DNA of 64,000 bases. Source: Planctomycetota bacterium. GTDB taxonomy: Bacteria; Planctomycetota; SZUA-567; H5-PLA8. How positions within the stretch are numbered: position 1 is the stretch's first letter; every line of letters begins with the position of its first letter. Positions 44,284-53,901 of the stretch are shown here, piece after piece. The DNA is taken from NCBI GenBank assembly GCA_015075375.1, contig JABTUM010000003.1:744001-808000 (forward strand), written 5' to 3'. The notes below the pieces were generated by a model. It saw only the letters and a program-made list of their open reading frames with translations. It ran no database searches and was not told the origin of the DNA. The position numbers were made by a program, and so were the translations under genes.

Positions 44284-47217
44284 ATGGAGCATCGACGAGA
44301 GGCGCGTGCGCGAGCGGACGGAACGCGGTGCGGGCCGTGGGCGCTGCTGGCGTGCGTGGCGTTTTGGGCAAGCGGGCTGGGCGCGGCCGAGGATCTTCGC
44401 GCGCTGGCGGAGTTCGTGAAGGCGACGTCCGGCGTGGAGCAGGGCTTGTGCCTGGCGGTGGACGCGCCGGCGGAGCTGGTGGCGGAGCTGGCCAAGACGA
44501 GCCGGATGTACGTGCAGGGCTGTACGTGGGACGTGGGCGGCGTGGCGGCGGGCCGGGCGGCGTTGCAGAAGGCGGGGGTGGCCGGGCGCGCGGCGCTGAT
44601 TCCGGTGGAGGTGGAGCATCTGCCGTACGCCGACAACTTAATCAATGTGGTGGTCTGCCCGCAGTGGGGGCGCAAGCCGGTGGCGCTGGACGAGGTGCTG
44701 CGCGTGCTGGCGCCCGGCGGGACGGGCCTTTTGGGGAGCGATGCGAATGCCGGGGCGACGGCGGGCTTGGAGGCGAAGCTGAAGCAGGCGGGCGTGACGG
44801 AGGTGAAGGCGCTGGCGCGGAAGGGGTGGCTCGCGTTCGTGAAGCCGGTTCCGGTGGAGTTCGGGACGTGGACGCACAACTTCGGCGGTCCGGATTTGAG
44901 TTACATCGGCGACGACCGCGCGGCGGGGCCGTGGGAGGAGCTGCGCTGGGTGGGCGATCCGCGCTGGGGCGCCTTGGCGGGCACGTATTCGGGGCGCGTG
45001 ACGAGCGGCGGGCGCTACTACTACGCGGAGCAGAGGTCGGACCATGCGTGGTGGGTGGCGCGGGACGCGTACAACGGCACGGAGCTGTGGCGTTTTCCGC
45101 TGGTCGGGAAGGGCTGGGTGCCGCTGCATGGTCCGGGGAATACGCTGGCGAGCGACGAGCGCTGGGCGTACGCGACGCATAACGAGACGCTGACGGCGCG
45201 CGACGGGAAGACCGGCGCGGTGGCGATGGAATACAAGCTCCCACTGGCGGCGCGGAACATCACGCCGGTGGGCACGCATCTTCTGGTCAGCAATTTGGCG
45301 AAGAACATCGCGAACTTCGGCAGCGCGGCGGCGGTGGAGAAGGCGACGGGCAAGGTGCTGTGGCAGAAGCCCGCGGCGGCGCATCCGCCGTCGGAGGGCG
45401 GCGTGGCGTTCGTGCTGGGAGCGGCGGACCTCGAGGGGGTGGAGATCGCGACGGGGACGGTGCGCTGGACGACGCCCTTGCCCAAGGCGGACGGGTTCCC
45501 GCGCGTGTTCTGCAAGGCGGGGATCGTATACGTGGTGACGACGCCGAACTGGAAGCCGCATACGCAATTGGCGGCGTTTGATGCGAAAAGCGGCGCGCTG
45601 CTGTGGAGCGACAAGACGCAGTGCGCGAAAGCGAGCGCGATGCTGCCGGTGGGGACGGAATTGTGCCTCACGATTCCCAGCAAGCCCAACAAGATCACGG
45701 TGCTGGACGGCAAGACGGGGGCGGTGGCGCGCGAGATGCCGGTGGGGAATTTCAGCGGGAAGTGCTACGGCTTCACGGGCAATACCGAGTACCTGAGCTA
45801 CGGCTGGGGCGACTGGCTGCAGGTGAAGACGGGGGCCGAAACGAACAAGAAGACGCTGCGTTCGGCGTGCTTCCTGGGCTGCGTCTTCGCGAACGGGCTC
45901 ACGTATTTCCTGCCGCACCATTGCGACTGCGGCGTGACGCTGCGCGGGATGCTGGCGTTGTCGGTCGCCGGCAAGCGCAAGTGGCTGACGGACGAAGCGC
46001 AGGAAGGCAGCCCGCGGCTCTTCGCGTCGGGCGCTCCGCCGGCGCCGGCGGCCGAAGGCCCGGGAGACTGGCCGATGTACCGGCTGAACGCCGCGCGGTC
46101 GAATGCGACGGAGCAGAAGCTGCCCGTTCAAGTGAAGCTGCTGTGGAGCCAGAAGCTGGGCGATACGGCGCTGACGCAGGCCACGGCCGCGTACGGTCTG
46201 GTCTTCGCGGCCGAACCGAAGACGCACCGGGTCTTCGCACGGGACGCGGCGAGCGGGAAGGAAGTCTGGTCGTTCCTGGCGGACGGGCGCGTGGAGTATC
46301 CGCCGTCGCTGCATAAGGGGCTGTGCCTCTTCGGGACGGGCGGGGGCTCGGTGTACGCGCTGGATGCGCGGACGGGCCAGGAAGTCTGGCGGCTGCGTGC
46401 GGCGCCGACGGAGAAGTACATCGCGGAGGAAGGGCAGTTCGCATCGGCGTGGCCGGTGATCGGCGGGGTGCTGCCGCTGAACGGGGAGATCTTCTTCACG
46501 TGCGGGCGCTCGGTGGGCGTGGACGGCGGGTTGTTCATGTTCGCGGTGGACGCGGCGAGCGGAAAGATCCGCTGGCGCAAGCGCGGCGGGACGTCGGGCG
46601 GCGATTTCTTTCTGAGCGACGGGAAAGATCTGTATCTGACCAAGACTTCGTACAAGATCGCCAACGGCGAGCGGATTCTGGGCGGTAAGGCGGCGACAAC
46701 TCCGGGCCTGCTGCGCACGACGGCGTATCTGTCGCCCGTCTCGGTCTGCGACTACATGGCCTGCGTGGAGCCGGCGCTTTCGCATCAGAAGCACGTCGAA
46801 CTGACCGACGGGAACACGACGGGTGAGAATCTGGCGTTCAACGCGAGCGTGGGCGTGGCGGCGTGGCGCTACCGCTTCGGCGTGCCGCCGGATCTGATGA
46901 AGAAGGACTTGGCCGGCAAGCGCTTTCTATACGCTCGCAACGCGGACAAGTCGATCCGCTGGCGCATGGACGAAGGCTTCAAGCTGCAGATGCTGGGCGT
47001 GGTGCTGGCGGGCGAGCACGCGTACATGGCGGGGGTTCCCACGGAGAAGGATTCGGCCGCTAAGAGCGAACTGTGGGTGCTGGGCATGGGCGACGGGAAG
47101 ACGCTGCAGGCGCTGCCGCTGGACGGCAAGCCGGTGTACGACGGCCTTTCGACGGCCGGCGGGCGGCTGTATCTGTCGCACGAAGACGGGACGCTGTGCT
47201 GCTTCGGGGCTCCGTAG
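44284..47217 (+). CDS. secreted methyltransferase-like / PQQ beta-propeller fusion protein
   Basis: A 977-residue protein with a hydrophobic N-terminal segment (residues 18-35) that acts as signal or anchor. Residues 40-180 follow a class I methyltransferase fold (LINVVVCPQWG, EVLRVLAPGGTGLLG), but the glycine-rich SAM motif is degraded and SAM is not expected outside the cytoplasm, so it is probably non-catalytic. Residues 210-970 form PQQ-like propeller blades (GTELWRFPL, GKEVWSFLADG, GQEVWRLRA). It follows the regulator closely. The function is unknown; carbohydrate sensing or binding is plausible. Confidence 0.8.
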   Translation: MEHRREARARADGTRCGPWALLACVAFWASGLGAAEDLRALAEFVKATSGVEQGLCLAVDAPAELVAELAKTSRMYVQGCTWDVGGVAAGRAALQKAGVAGRAALIPVEVEHLPYADNLINVVVCPQWGRKPVALDEVLRVLAPGGTGLLGSDANAGATAGLEAKLKQAGVTEVKALARKGWLAFVKPVPVEFGTWTHNFGGPDLSYIGDDRAAGPWEELRWVGDPRWGALAGTYSGRVTSGGRYYYAEQRSDHAWWVARDAYNGTELWRFPLVGKGWVPLHGPGNTLASDERWAYATHNETLTARDGKTGAVAMEYKLPLAARNITPVGTHLLVSNLAKNIANFGSAAAVEKATGKVLWQKPAAAHPPSEGGVAFVLGAADLEGVEIATGTVRWTTPLPKADGFPRVFCKAGIVYVVTTPNWKPHTQLAAFDAKSGALLWSDKTQCAKASAMLPVGTELCLTIPSKPNKITVLDGKTGAVAREMPVGNFSGKCYGFTGNTEYLSYGWGDWLQVKTGAETNKKTLRSACFLGCVFANGLTYFLPHHCDCGVTLRGMLALSVAGKRKWLTDEAQEGSPRLFASGAPPAPAAEGPGDWPMYRLNAARSNATEQKLPVQVKLLWSQKLGDTALTQATAAYGLVFAAEPKTHRVFARDAASGKEVWSFLADGRVEYPPSLHKGLCLFGTGGGSVYALDARTGQEVWRLRAAPTEKYIAEEGQFASAWPVIGGVLPLNGEIFFTCGRSVGVDGGLFMFAVDAASGKIRWRKRGGTSGGDFFLSDGKDLYLTKTSYKIANGERILGGKAATTPGLLRTTAYLSPVSVCDYMACVEPALSHQKHVELTDGNTTGENLAFNASVGVAAWRYRFGVPPDLMKKDLAGKRFLYARNADKSIRWRMDEGFKLQMLGVVLAGEHAYMAGVPTEKDSAAKSELWVLGMGDGKTLQALPLDGKPVYDGLSTAGGRLYLSHEDGTLCCFGAP

Positions 47218-47318
47218 CCGCGGGCTGCCAAGCCACCTCGAGGCGCGTGCGGCGATCCTCGCGGCCGCAGGTCCAGGGGTAAGTTCCGGAATCTTTTTCG
47301 TATCCTATTAGCCGACCG

Positions 47319-47349
47319 CAGCGCGCTTACGGCGCTGCCGAATTTTTGT
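47319..47349 (+). terminator. hairpin terminator after the propeller gene
   Basis: GCAGCGC (47319-47325), a 7-base loop, GCGCTGC (47333-47339), then a TTTTT run at 47344-47348. It lies 100 bases past the stop codon of the propeller gene. Confidence 0.65.
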
Positions 47350-47508
47350 ACTGCCGCTATACAAAACCTGCACAGCGCCCCGGGAAAATTCGATTCGACT
47401 GAGCGGATTTACCCCGTATTCATTTTCCTGAGTTGTTGGTCTATAGGTTGCTCGTATCTATCAGCTTGCCATTTCTCATCGTGTTGCACATGGACTGGAG
47501 AAGTCATC

Positions 47509-49722
47509 ATGGGTCGTTTGCGGGTGGTGTGGGGCATCCTGTGCGTGTTGGCCGGATTGAGCGGGTACCGTTCGGCGCATGCCGGCGAGGCGGAGGGCGG
47601 CAAGGACGCTCCGAAGCCGGCGGAGGTGAAGCAGGAGACGGCGGATCCGGGTCAGGCGCCGGGAGCCGAACCGAAGACGATCGAAGTGACGGTGACGGCG
47701 GTGGCGACGAAGAGCGAGCAGCAGCCCTACGAAGTGCCCAACCAAGTGGGTGTGGTCAAGAGCGACGAGATCACCGAGCGCTTGCAGTCCAGCGCGAACT
47801 TCGTCGACGCGCTGAAGGAGCAGCCGGGCACGTTCATTCAGAAGACCGGACCCGGTCAGGGCAGTCCGTACATCCGCGGTTTCACCGGCTTCCGCAATTT
47901 GTTGATGATCGACGGGGTGCGCTTTAACCATTCGGTTTTCCGCGAAGGCCCGAACCAGTATTGGGCGACGATCGACCCGCTGTTCATCGACCGGATCGAG
48001 TTGCTGCGCGGGCCGGGCAGTTCGCTGTACGGATCGGACGCCGTGGGCGGCGTGGTGAACGCTCGGAGCAAGAGCACGGATACGTGGAGCGACGATACGG
48101 AAGTGGGCGGGATGGTGTACTACCGCGCGGCGAGCGCCGAACGGAGCCACGTGGGGCACGTGGAGGTGAAGGGCAGCCACAAGGACAAGGTCGGTTTTAT
48201 CTTCGGCGGGAGCTTCAAGGACAACGACGACTACATGGCGGGCGGCGGCGTCGGGCAGACGGAACTGACGTCCTGGCAGGACGGGAGCCTGAACGGCAAG
48301 GTCGAGTACCGTCCGGCGAAGGGCCATGAACTGACGTTCTACGTCGACCGCTTCCGTCAGAACGATTCGCCGCGCACGGAGCAGACGGTCTTCTCGAAGA
48401 CGTGGGAAGGAACCAGCCACGGCACGCAACTCAAGCAGGAGTTCGACCAGAACCGCCTGCTCTCGTACCTCAAGTACAAGCTGACCGATACCGGCACGGA
48501 CGTGATCGAGGAAGCGGAGGTGACCCTTTCGTACCAGAACTCGATGGAGGATGTGTACCGCGGCGACGTGAACGGGGCGGAGCGTTTCTCGAGCTTCGAG
48601 GTGGATACCTATGGCGCGCAGGCGCAGTTCAAGTCACGCGCTCCGTTATTCGGGCTGTTGACGTACGGCCTGGATTACTACCACGATTCGATTCAATCGG
48701 CGGAAAAGCGGATCTCGGCGGCGGGCGCGTTAAGCGTGCGCCTGCAGGGTCCGGTCGGCGACGACGGTTCGTACGGGCTGTTCGGCGCGTACCTCCAGGA
48801 CGAAGTGGATCTGTTCGACCGGCACCTGACGCTGACGGCCGGCGGACGGTTCGAATACATCGAAGCGGAGAGCGAGAAGTTCCTCAATCCGGACACCGGC
48901 GCGCGCGACGACTTCGAGACCGACTGGTCGAGCTTCGTGGGTTCATTGCGATTCCTGGTCCGTCCCGACCTGAACCACGGCGACCACTGGCATGTCTTCG
49001 GCGGCGTGCAGCAGTCGTTCCGGGCGCCTTCGTACCACGATCTGACCTCGTTCGATTCCGGAGCCACCCAGGAGATCCCTTCTCCCGACGTAGAGCCCGA
49101 GGAGTTCACGACGTACGAGTTGGGCTTCAAGACGCGCTATGGGGGATTCGAGGCCGAATCCAGCTACTACTACACGTTCATCCACAACCAGCTCATTCGC
49201 GAACCCACGGGCGATCCGGGCCCGCCGCCGGTGGTGGTGAAGCGCAACGGCGGCAAGGGGTACATCTACGGGGCCGAGTTGGCGCTGCGCTACACGTTCT
49301 TCGAAGACTTCCAAGTCTGGGGCAACGTGACGGTCACCGAAGGCGACCTCATGCAGTTCGACAACAACGTGCCGCCGGTGAAGCGCCGCCAAGTGGTGGA
49401 CCGCCTGATTCCGGTGATGAGCCATATGGGCTTCAAGTACCAGCCCGTGGGCGAGAACTGGTGGGTGGAATTGCATGCCGATGTTTTCAGCGATGCCAAC
49501 CGGCGCAGCTTCGGGAACCGGGCCGATACGCGGCGGTTTCCTCCGGACGGCACGCCCGGCTTCGGCGTATTCGGCATTCGCGGCGGCGTGAAGCTGCTAA
49601 AGGACCGCCTGCGGATTTCAGGCGCGATTCAGAACATCGCGAACTCCGACTACCGGATTCACGGTTCGGGGCAGAATATGCCGGGGATCAACGCGATATT
49701 GGGCCTTCAATACAACTGGTAG
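47509..49722 (+). CDS. TonB-dependent outer-membrane receptor
   Basis: A 737-residue receptor that imports a ligand with TonB energy. It has a signal peptide (MGRLRVVWGILCVLAGLSG), a plug domain near 55-175 (YIRGFTGFRNLLMIDGVRF, LLRGPGSSLYGSDAVGGVV) and a beta-barrel ending with QYNW, where the aromatic last residue suits BAM insertion. It resembles iron or haem receptors in the plug but the ligand cannot be told. It is not adjacent to TonB or ExbBD genes in the window. Confidence 0.92.
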   Translation: MGRLRVVWGILCVLAGLSGYRSAHAGEAEGGKDAPKPAEVKQETADPGQAPGAEPKTIEVTVTAVATKSEQQPYEVPNQVGVVKSDEITERLQSSANFVDALKEQPGTFIQKTGPGQGSPYIRGFTGFRNLLMIDGVRFNHSVFREGPNQYWATIDPLFIDRIELLRGPGSSLYGSDAVGGVVNARSKSTDTWSDDTEVGGMVYYRAASAERSHVGHVEVKGSHKDKVGFIFGGSFKDNDDYMAGGGVGQTELTSWQDGSLNGKVEYRPAKGHELTFYVDRFRQNDSPRTEQTVFSKTWEGTSHGTQLKQEFDQNRLLSYLKYKLTDTGTDVIEEAEVTLSYQNSMEDVYRGDVNGAERFSSFEVDTYGAQAQFKSRAPLFGLLTYGLDYYHDSIQSAEKRISAAGALSVRLQGPVGDDGSYGLFGAYLQDEVDLFDRHLTLTAGGRFEYIEAESEKFLNPDTGARDDFETDWSSFVGSLRFLVRPDLNHGDHWHVFGGVQQSFRAPSYHDLTSFDSGATQEIPSPDVEPEEFTTYELGFKTRYGGFEAESSYYYTFIHNQLIREPTGDPGPPPVVVKRNGGKGYIYGAELALRYTFFEDFQVWGNVTVTEGDLMQFDNNVPPVKRRQVVDRLIPVMSHMGFKYQPVGENWWVELHADVFSDANRRSFGNRADTRRFPPDGTPGFGVFGIRGGVKLLKDRLRISGAIQNIANSDYRIHGSGQNMPGINAILGLQYNW

Positions 49723-49754
49723 TCCGCATGCTGCGGACCGACGCAACCGCTTTG

Positions 49755-49790
49755 GCTGGCGCGCGTAGACCACGCGCGCCAGCTTCTTTG
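49755..49790 (+). terminator. strong hairpin terminator after the TonB receptor gene
   Basis: GCTGGCGCGCG (49755-49765), a 7-base loop, CGCGCGCCAGC (49773-49783): an 11-bp GC stem followed by TTCTTTGT. It separates the receptor transcript from the LacI regulator. Confidence 0.75.
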
Positions 49791-49853
49791 TAAGCACTTA
49801 CTGCAAAACATATTATAAAATATTTTCCAAACCGATCCAAAAACCGCTGCTTG

Positions 49854-49893
49854 CGAAAAGGTTTTCGTGTATGCATTAACGAAAAGCTTTTCG
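49854..49893 (+). promoter_or_regulatory. two palindromic LacI-type operators
   Basis: CGAAAAGGTTTTCG (49854-49867) and CGAAAAGCTTTTCG (49880-49893, a perfect palindrome), centres 26 bases apart. This form and placement, just before a LacI-family gene, suggest autoregulation by a dimer or tetramer. They sit within 90 bases of the ATG at 49942. Confidence 0.7.
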
Positions 49894-49941
49894 CATCCGC
49901 ACGGAGGCCGTGCGGGTGCGCTCCTTATAAGGGTACCGCCG

Positions 49942-51006
49942 ATGGCCAAACTCGCCGACGTCGCTCGAATGGCCAAGGTCAGTGTCGCGACGGCGAGCAA
50001 GGTGTTGGCGCAGGGCAAGGAAGCGGGGCGGATCGGGGAGGATGCGGCGCGGCGGGTGCGCGAGGCCGCGGAACGCTTGCAGTATCGCGGGAACTACCAC
50101 GCTCGCTCGCTGCTGACGGGACGCTCCCAGACTTTGGGTTTGGCGCTGCCGATGCGCGGCCCGCACGAACTGGGCGGCGGGTTCTGGTCGCATTCGATCG
50201 GCGGGGTGAGTTTTCGCGCGCGGCAGCTTGGGTACGACTTCCTGCTGATCGGCCCCGTCGCGGAGGAGGGCGACGAGCTGCGGCGCGGATTGCAATTCCT
50301 GGGCGAAGGCCGGATCGACGCGCTGGTGGCGCCGGGCTGGACGGGGCTCTGGAAGGGCGAGCCGGACGCGGCATCCCTCGACGCACGGATCGTGCTGCTG
50401 GAGTACTACCGGCCTACGCGCCTTCCGGTGGTGCAGATGGATCCTGCTCCGGGAATCGCGGCGGCGGTGGCGCATCTGGCGGCGCTGGGGCACCGCGAGA
50501 TGTTGTGGACGGGCTGGCGGGTGCGCGGGCAAGAGGTGGCTCCGGAGCGGCGCTCGGCGTTTCGGGCGTGCCTTGCCGAAAGCGGCTTGCGCGGGCGCGA
50601 GACGCTTTTCGACGAACCGGAAGGCTTCACGCCTTCGACGGCGGCGATGATCGAGCTGTCCGCACAATTGTGGCGTGAGGAACTGCGGCGCGCGGCGGCG
50701 CCGACGGCGGTCTTCGCTTTCAACGAACTGAACGCGCTGGGGTTGTACGAGGCGCTGCGCGAGCGCGGCTTGCGCGTGCCGGAGGACGTTTCGGTGATCG
50801 GCTGGGACCGGCTGCACGACCAGTATGCGCGTCCGATGCTGAGCACGATCGGCCTGATGCTGCCCGAATGCGGGGCGCGGGCCGCGGAGTGGGCGGTGGA
50901 TCTGGCCGAAGGGCGCGAGACGCCTCAAAGCCTGCGCGGGCGCGTGGCGCGGGTCGGGGCGGAATTTACGGTTCAGGCGAGCACCGGGCCGGCGCGGGAG
51001 CGCTGA
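49942..51006 (+). CDS. LacI-family transcription regulator
   Basis: A 354-residue repressor. The N-terminal helix-turn-helix is ADVARMAKVSVATASKVL, and the hinge ends with YHARSLLTGRSQTLGLALP. The sensor domain covers 60-340 (TAVFAFNELNALGL, VPEDVSVIGWDRL). The ATG at 49942 gives the correct N terminus; an in-frame alternative 75 bases upstream overlaps the operators. It is followed 20 bases later by the GH-A-type gene, its likely target. Confidence 0.9.
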   Translation: MAKLADVARMAKVSVATASKVLAQGKEAGRIGEDAARRVREAAERLQYRGNYHARSLLTGRSQTLGLALPMRGPHELGGGFWSHSIGGVSFRARQLGYDFLLIGPVAEEGDELRRGLQFLGEGRIDALVAPGWTGLWKGEPDAASLDARIVLLEYYRPTRLPVVQMDPAPGIAAAVAHLAALGHREMLWTGWRVRGQEVAPERRSAFRACLAESGLRGRETLFDEPEGFTPSTAAMIELSAQLWREELRRAAAPTAVFAFNELNALGLYEALRERGLRVPEDVSVIGWDRLHDQYARPMLSTIGLMLPECGARAAEWAVDLAEGRETPQSLRGRVARVGAEFTVQASTGPARER

Positions 51007-51026
51007 GCGCAAAAAGGGGGACGGCG

Positions 51027-53753
51027 ATGCGAAGCGTACTGCTGGCACTGGCGGCGTGGGGATGCCTGTGGGGGCACATTCAGGCGGGCGAATCGTACGT
51101 ATGGTGGGAAGGCGAGCATCCGCTGGAGACGAACTATCCGGACGACCGCGCGTTCGCGCCGAACACGGACGGCGAGAAGGCGCAGTTGTCGGGCGGCGCG
51201 TGGCTGCAGACGGGCAAAGGCGTGGCCGGCGCGAAGCTTTTCGCGAAGTACGCGGTGGAGGTTCCGCGCGCGGGGACGTACCGCTTCTGGGCACGGGTGT
51301 TCTACCACCACGGGCCGTTTCGCTGGCGCTTCGGCGAACAGGCTTGGCAGACGTGCGACAACCGCGTCGCGCTGGCCGACAGCGTGGAATTGCGGCTGCA
51401 TTTATGCGCGAATTGGAAATCGTGCGGCGACGTGACGCTGCCGGCAGGCAAGCAGACGCTGCATATCGAGCTGCTGGCCGAGCCGGGTCAGAACACGGCG
51501 AGCGCCTTCGACTGCTTCCTGCTTTCGCCCGTGCCCTTCAGCCCTCGGGGCAAGATGAAGCCCGGCGAGAAGTACAACCGCGCGCCGGAAGGCTGGTTCC
51601 CGTTCGAACCGGACCGCGACGCCTTCGGCGCGGATGCGAAGCTCGATCTGCGCGGGCTCAACGAGGCGGTGGCCGGCTCCAAAGGCTTCTTGATCGCAAA
51701 AGGCGACGCGCTGGCGTTCGAGAAGGATCCGACGCCGGTGCGCTTCTGGTCGGTCTGCGTGGGTCCGAACACGATCGGCTCGGACCACGACTCGCTCGAT
51801 TTTCTGGCCCGGCGGCTGGCAAAAATGGGCGTCAATCTGGTGCGCTTCCACGGGACCATCCACGACAAGAGCGGCTCCGATCCGGCCAAGCCCGATCCGA
51901 AGCAGCTCGACGACCTGCACTACTTTCAATCGGCGCTGAAGAAGAACGGAATCTACCTCTACGTCTCGCATTACTACGTGCTGGGCTTCGACGTGAAAGC
52001 GGGTTACGGGCTGCCGGGATTCGAGGCGCAGGAGAACAAGAAGCCCTTCGGGCTGCTCTTTTTTCATCCGCGGATGCAGGAGATTTACCGCGGCTATACG
52101 CGCGGATTGTTGACGTCCAAGAATCCGTACACGGGACTCACGCTGGCCGCCGATCCGGCGGTGGCGATCGTGGAAGTGCTGAACGAGGACAGCCTGTTCT
52201 TCTGGACGTTCAACCCAGGGAAGACGATTCCGAAGGCATGTCTGGAGCCGCTGGAGCGGCAGTTCGGCGCGTGGCTGGCGAAGAAGTACGGCAACTTGGA
52301 GCAGGCCAAGACCGCGTGGGGCGCGGAGAAGCATCCGGAGGGCGACGCGTTCGCGCAAGGCCGCGCGGCGCTGTATCCGGCGGGGACGCTCAGCGGGCAG
52401 GACTGGGCGAAGAACGGGCGCAACGAGCGGCGCGCGAGCGACCAGGCGCGCTTCTTCACCGAATTGCAGCACGGATTTTACGCCTCGACCCGGAGTTGGA
52501 TGCGCGACGAGCTGGGCGTGCGCGGCCTGACGATCGCGACGAACTGGACGACGGTGGATAACCGCGTCCTGCTGCCGCTGGAGAAGTATTCGAACACGGC
52601 GTGCGAGCTGCTGGACCGGCACGCGTACTTCACGTCGCCGCGGATCACGCCGCGCGGCTACGCGCTGAATCAGGGAGACCTGTACACCGACCGCAGCGCG
52701 CTGCACAGCCCCGAGGGGCATCCGGTGCAGGAGATGGTCTACAACGGGATGCCGACGTGCGTCTCGGAGTTCAACTGGAACATGCCGAACCGGTTTCGGA
52801 CGGAGCAGTGCCTGCTGGGCGCGGCGTACGGGCGGCTCCAGGGGATCGACGCGCTGGTTCATTTCGCGGTGGATACGAGCGACTGGCCGAACCGGCATTC
52901 GGTCTGTTCGGTGTATGCGCCGGCGACGCTGAGCTGCTTTCCGGCGGCGGCGCTGCTGTACCGGCAGGGCCTCGTGCAGGAAGGCCCCGTGGTGGCGCGC
53001 GAAGGCCTGAAGCTGGACGACCTGTATGCGTTCAAGGGTTCGGCGAGCGCGGGGCCGGTGAACATGGACCCCGCGGCCAAGGCGGATCTGGAGAAGTCCG
53101 GCCGCGTGGAACTGGATGCGCTGAAGAACCTGGACCCGCTCGCGCATCTGGTCGGGCAGGTGGCGCGTGAGATATCGAATGAGCCGGGCAAGTCGTCGCT
53201 CTCGAATCTGGGTACTTTCGTGGACCGCGGGCGCAAGACGGCGAAGAGCGCGACCGGCGAACTGGTCTGGGACTGGGGCATAGGGCTGGCGACGGTGAAC
53301 GCTCCGCACGCTCAAGGCGCGACGGGATTCCTGGCGCAGGCGAAGACGGTGAACCTCGCCGATGTGGTTCTGGAAATCCGCAACGAGTACGGGATGGCGC
53401 TGGCCGTTCCGCTGGACGGGAAGCCTTTGAAGGAAAGCGCGCGGGTGCTGGTGCAGGTGATGAGCGAGGACAGCAACTTCGGCTGGAAGACGACGGAGGT
53501 CGAGCACAAGGACGAGAAGAGCGGGAAGGTTAGCAACATGAAGCGCCTGGACGAAGTGGGCGCGGCGCCGTTCGTGGTGCGCAAGCTGGAAGGCGCGGTG
53601 AGTTTGAAACGCGCCGACGCGGCGAGCCTGAAGGTGACGGCGCTGGATGCAAACGGGTACGCGCGGGAGGCGGTGGCGGCAGTGTCCAAGGAAGCGGGGG
53701 TGCTGCGGATCGCGCTGCTGCCGGACGTGCTGTACTACGTGGTGGAGAAGTAG
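51027..53753 (+). CDS. secreted GH-A-type glycoside hydrolase-like protein
   Basis: A 908-residue protein with a signal peptide (MRSVLLALAAWGCLWGHIQA). Residues 25-175 form a carbohydrate-binding-like sandwich (WWEGEHPLETNYPDD), and 190-650 form a TIM barrel. The catalytic acid is suggested by VEVLNEDSLFFW (Asn-Glu near 386), and the nucleophile by VSEFNWNMPN (Glu near 581), as in clan GH-A enzymes. The last 200 residues form beta-rich domains. GAGCGC and AAGGGGG lie just before the ATG. It follows the LacI gene directly, so substrate-responsive control is likely. Confidence 0.8.
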   Translation: MRSVLLALAAWGCLWGHIQAGESYVWWEGEHPLETNYPDDRAFAPNTDGEKAQLSGGAWLQTGKGVAGAKLFAKYAVEVPRAGTYRFWARVFYHHGPFRWRFGEQAWQTCDNRVALADSVELRLHLCANWKSCGDVTLPAGKQTLHIELLAEPGQNTASAFDCFLLSPVPFSPRGKMKPGEKYNRAPEGWFPFEPDRDAFGADAKLDLRGLNEAVAGSKGFLIAKGDALAFEKDPTPVRFWSVCVGPNTIGSDHDSLDFLARRLAKMGVNLVRFHGTIHDKSGSDPAKPDPKQLDDLHYFQSALKKNGIYLYVSHYYVLGFDVKAGYGLPGFEAQENKKPFGLLFFHPRMQEIYRGYTRGLLTSKNPYTGLTLAADPAVAIVEVLNEDSLFFWTFNPGKTIPKACLEPLERQFGAWLAKKYGNLEQAKTAWGAEKHPEGDAFAQGRAALYPAGTLSGQDWAKNGRNERRASDQARFFTELQHGFYASTRSWMRDELGVRGLTIATNWTTVDNRVLLPLEKYSNTACELLDRHAYFTSPRITPRGYALNQGDLYTDRSALHSPEGHPVQEMVYNGMPTCVSEFNWNMPNRFRTEQCLLGAAYGRLQGIDALVHFAVDTSDWPNRHSVCSVYAPATLSCFPAAALLYRQGLVQEGPVVAREGLKLDDLYAFKGSASAGPVNMDPAAKADLEKSGRVELDALKNLDPLAHLVGQVAREISNEPGKSSLSNLGTFVDRGRKTAKSATGELVWDWGIGLATVNAPHAQGATGFLAQAKTVNLADVVLEIRNEYGMALAVPLDGKPLKESARVLVQVMSEDSNFGWKTTEVEHKDEKSGKVSNMKRLDEVGAAPFVVRKLEGAVSLKRADAASLKVTALDANGYAREAVAAVSKEAGVLRIALLPDVLYYVVEK

Positions 53754-53901
53754 GGGCGCGGCGTGCGTTTACCTTCAAAGACCGCCGCCAAACGGGGCGA
53801 ATGCCCGCGCGGCTTGCGGTACTCGGAAGGGGGCATAGAATCCTGGCCGTTCAGGGCTTCGTGAAGCGGCCGCCGCCGGAGAAGGGTTTTCGGCCCGCGC
53901 C

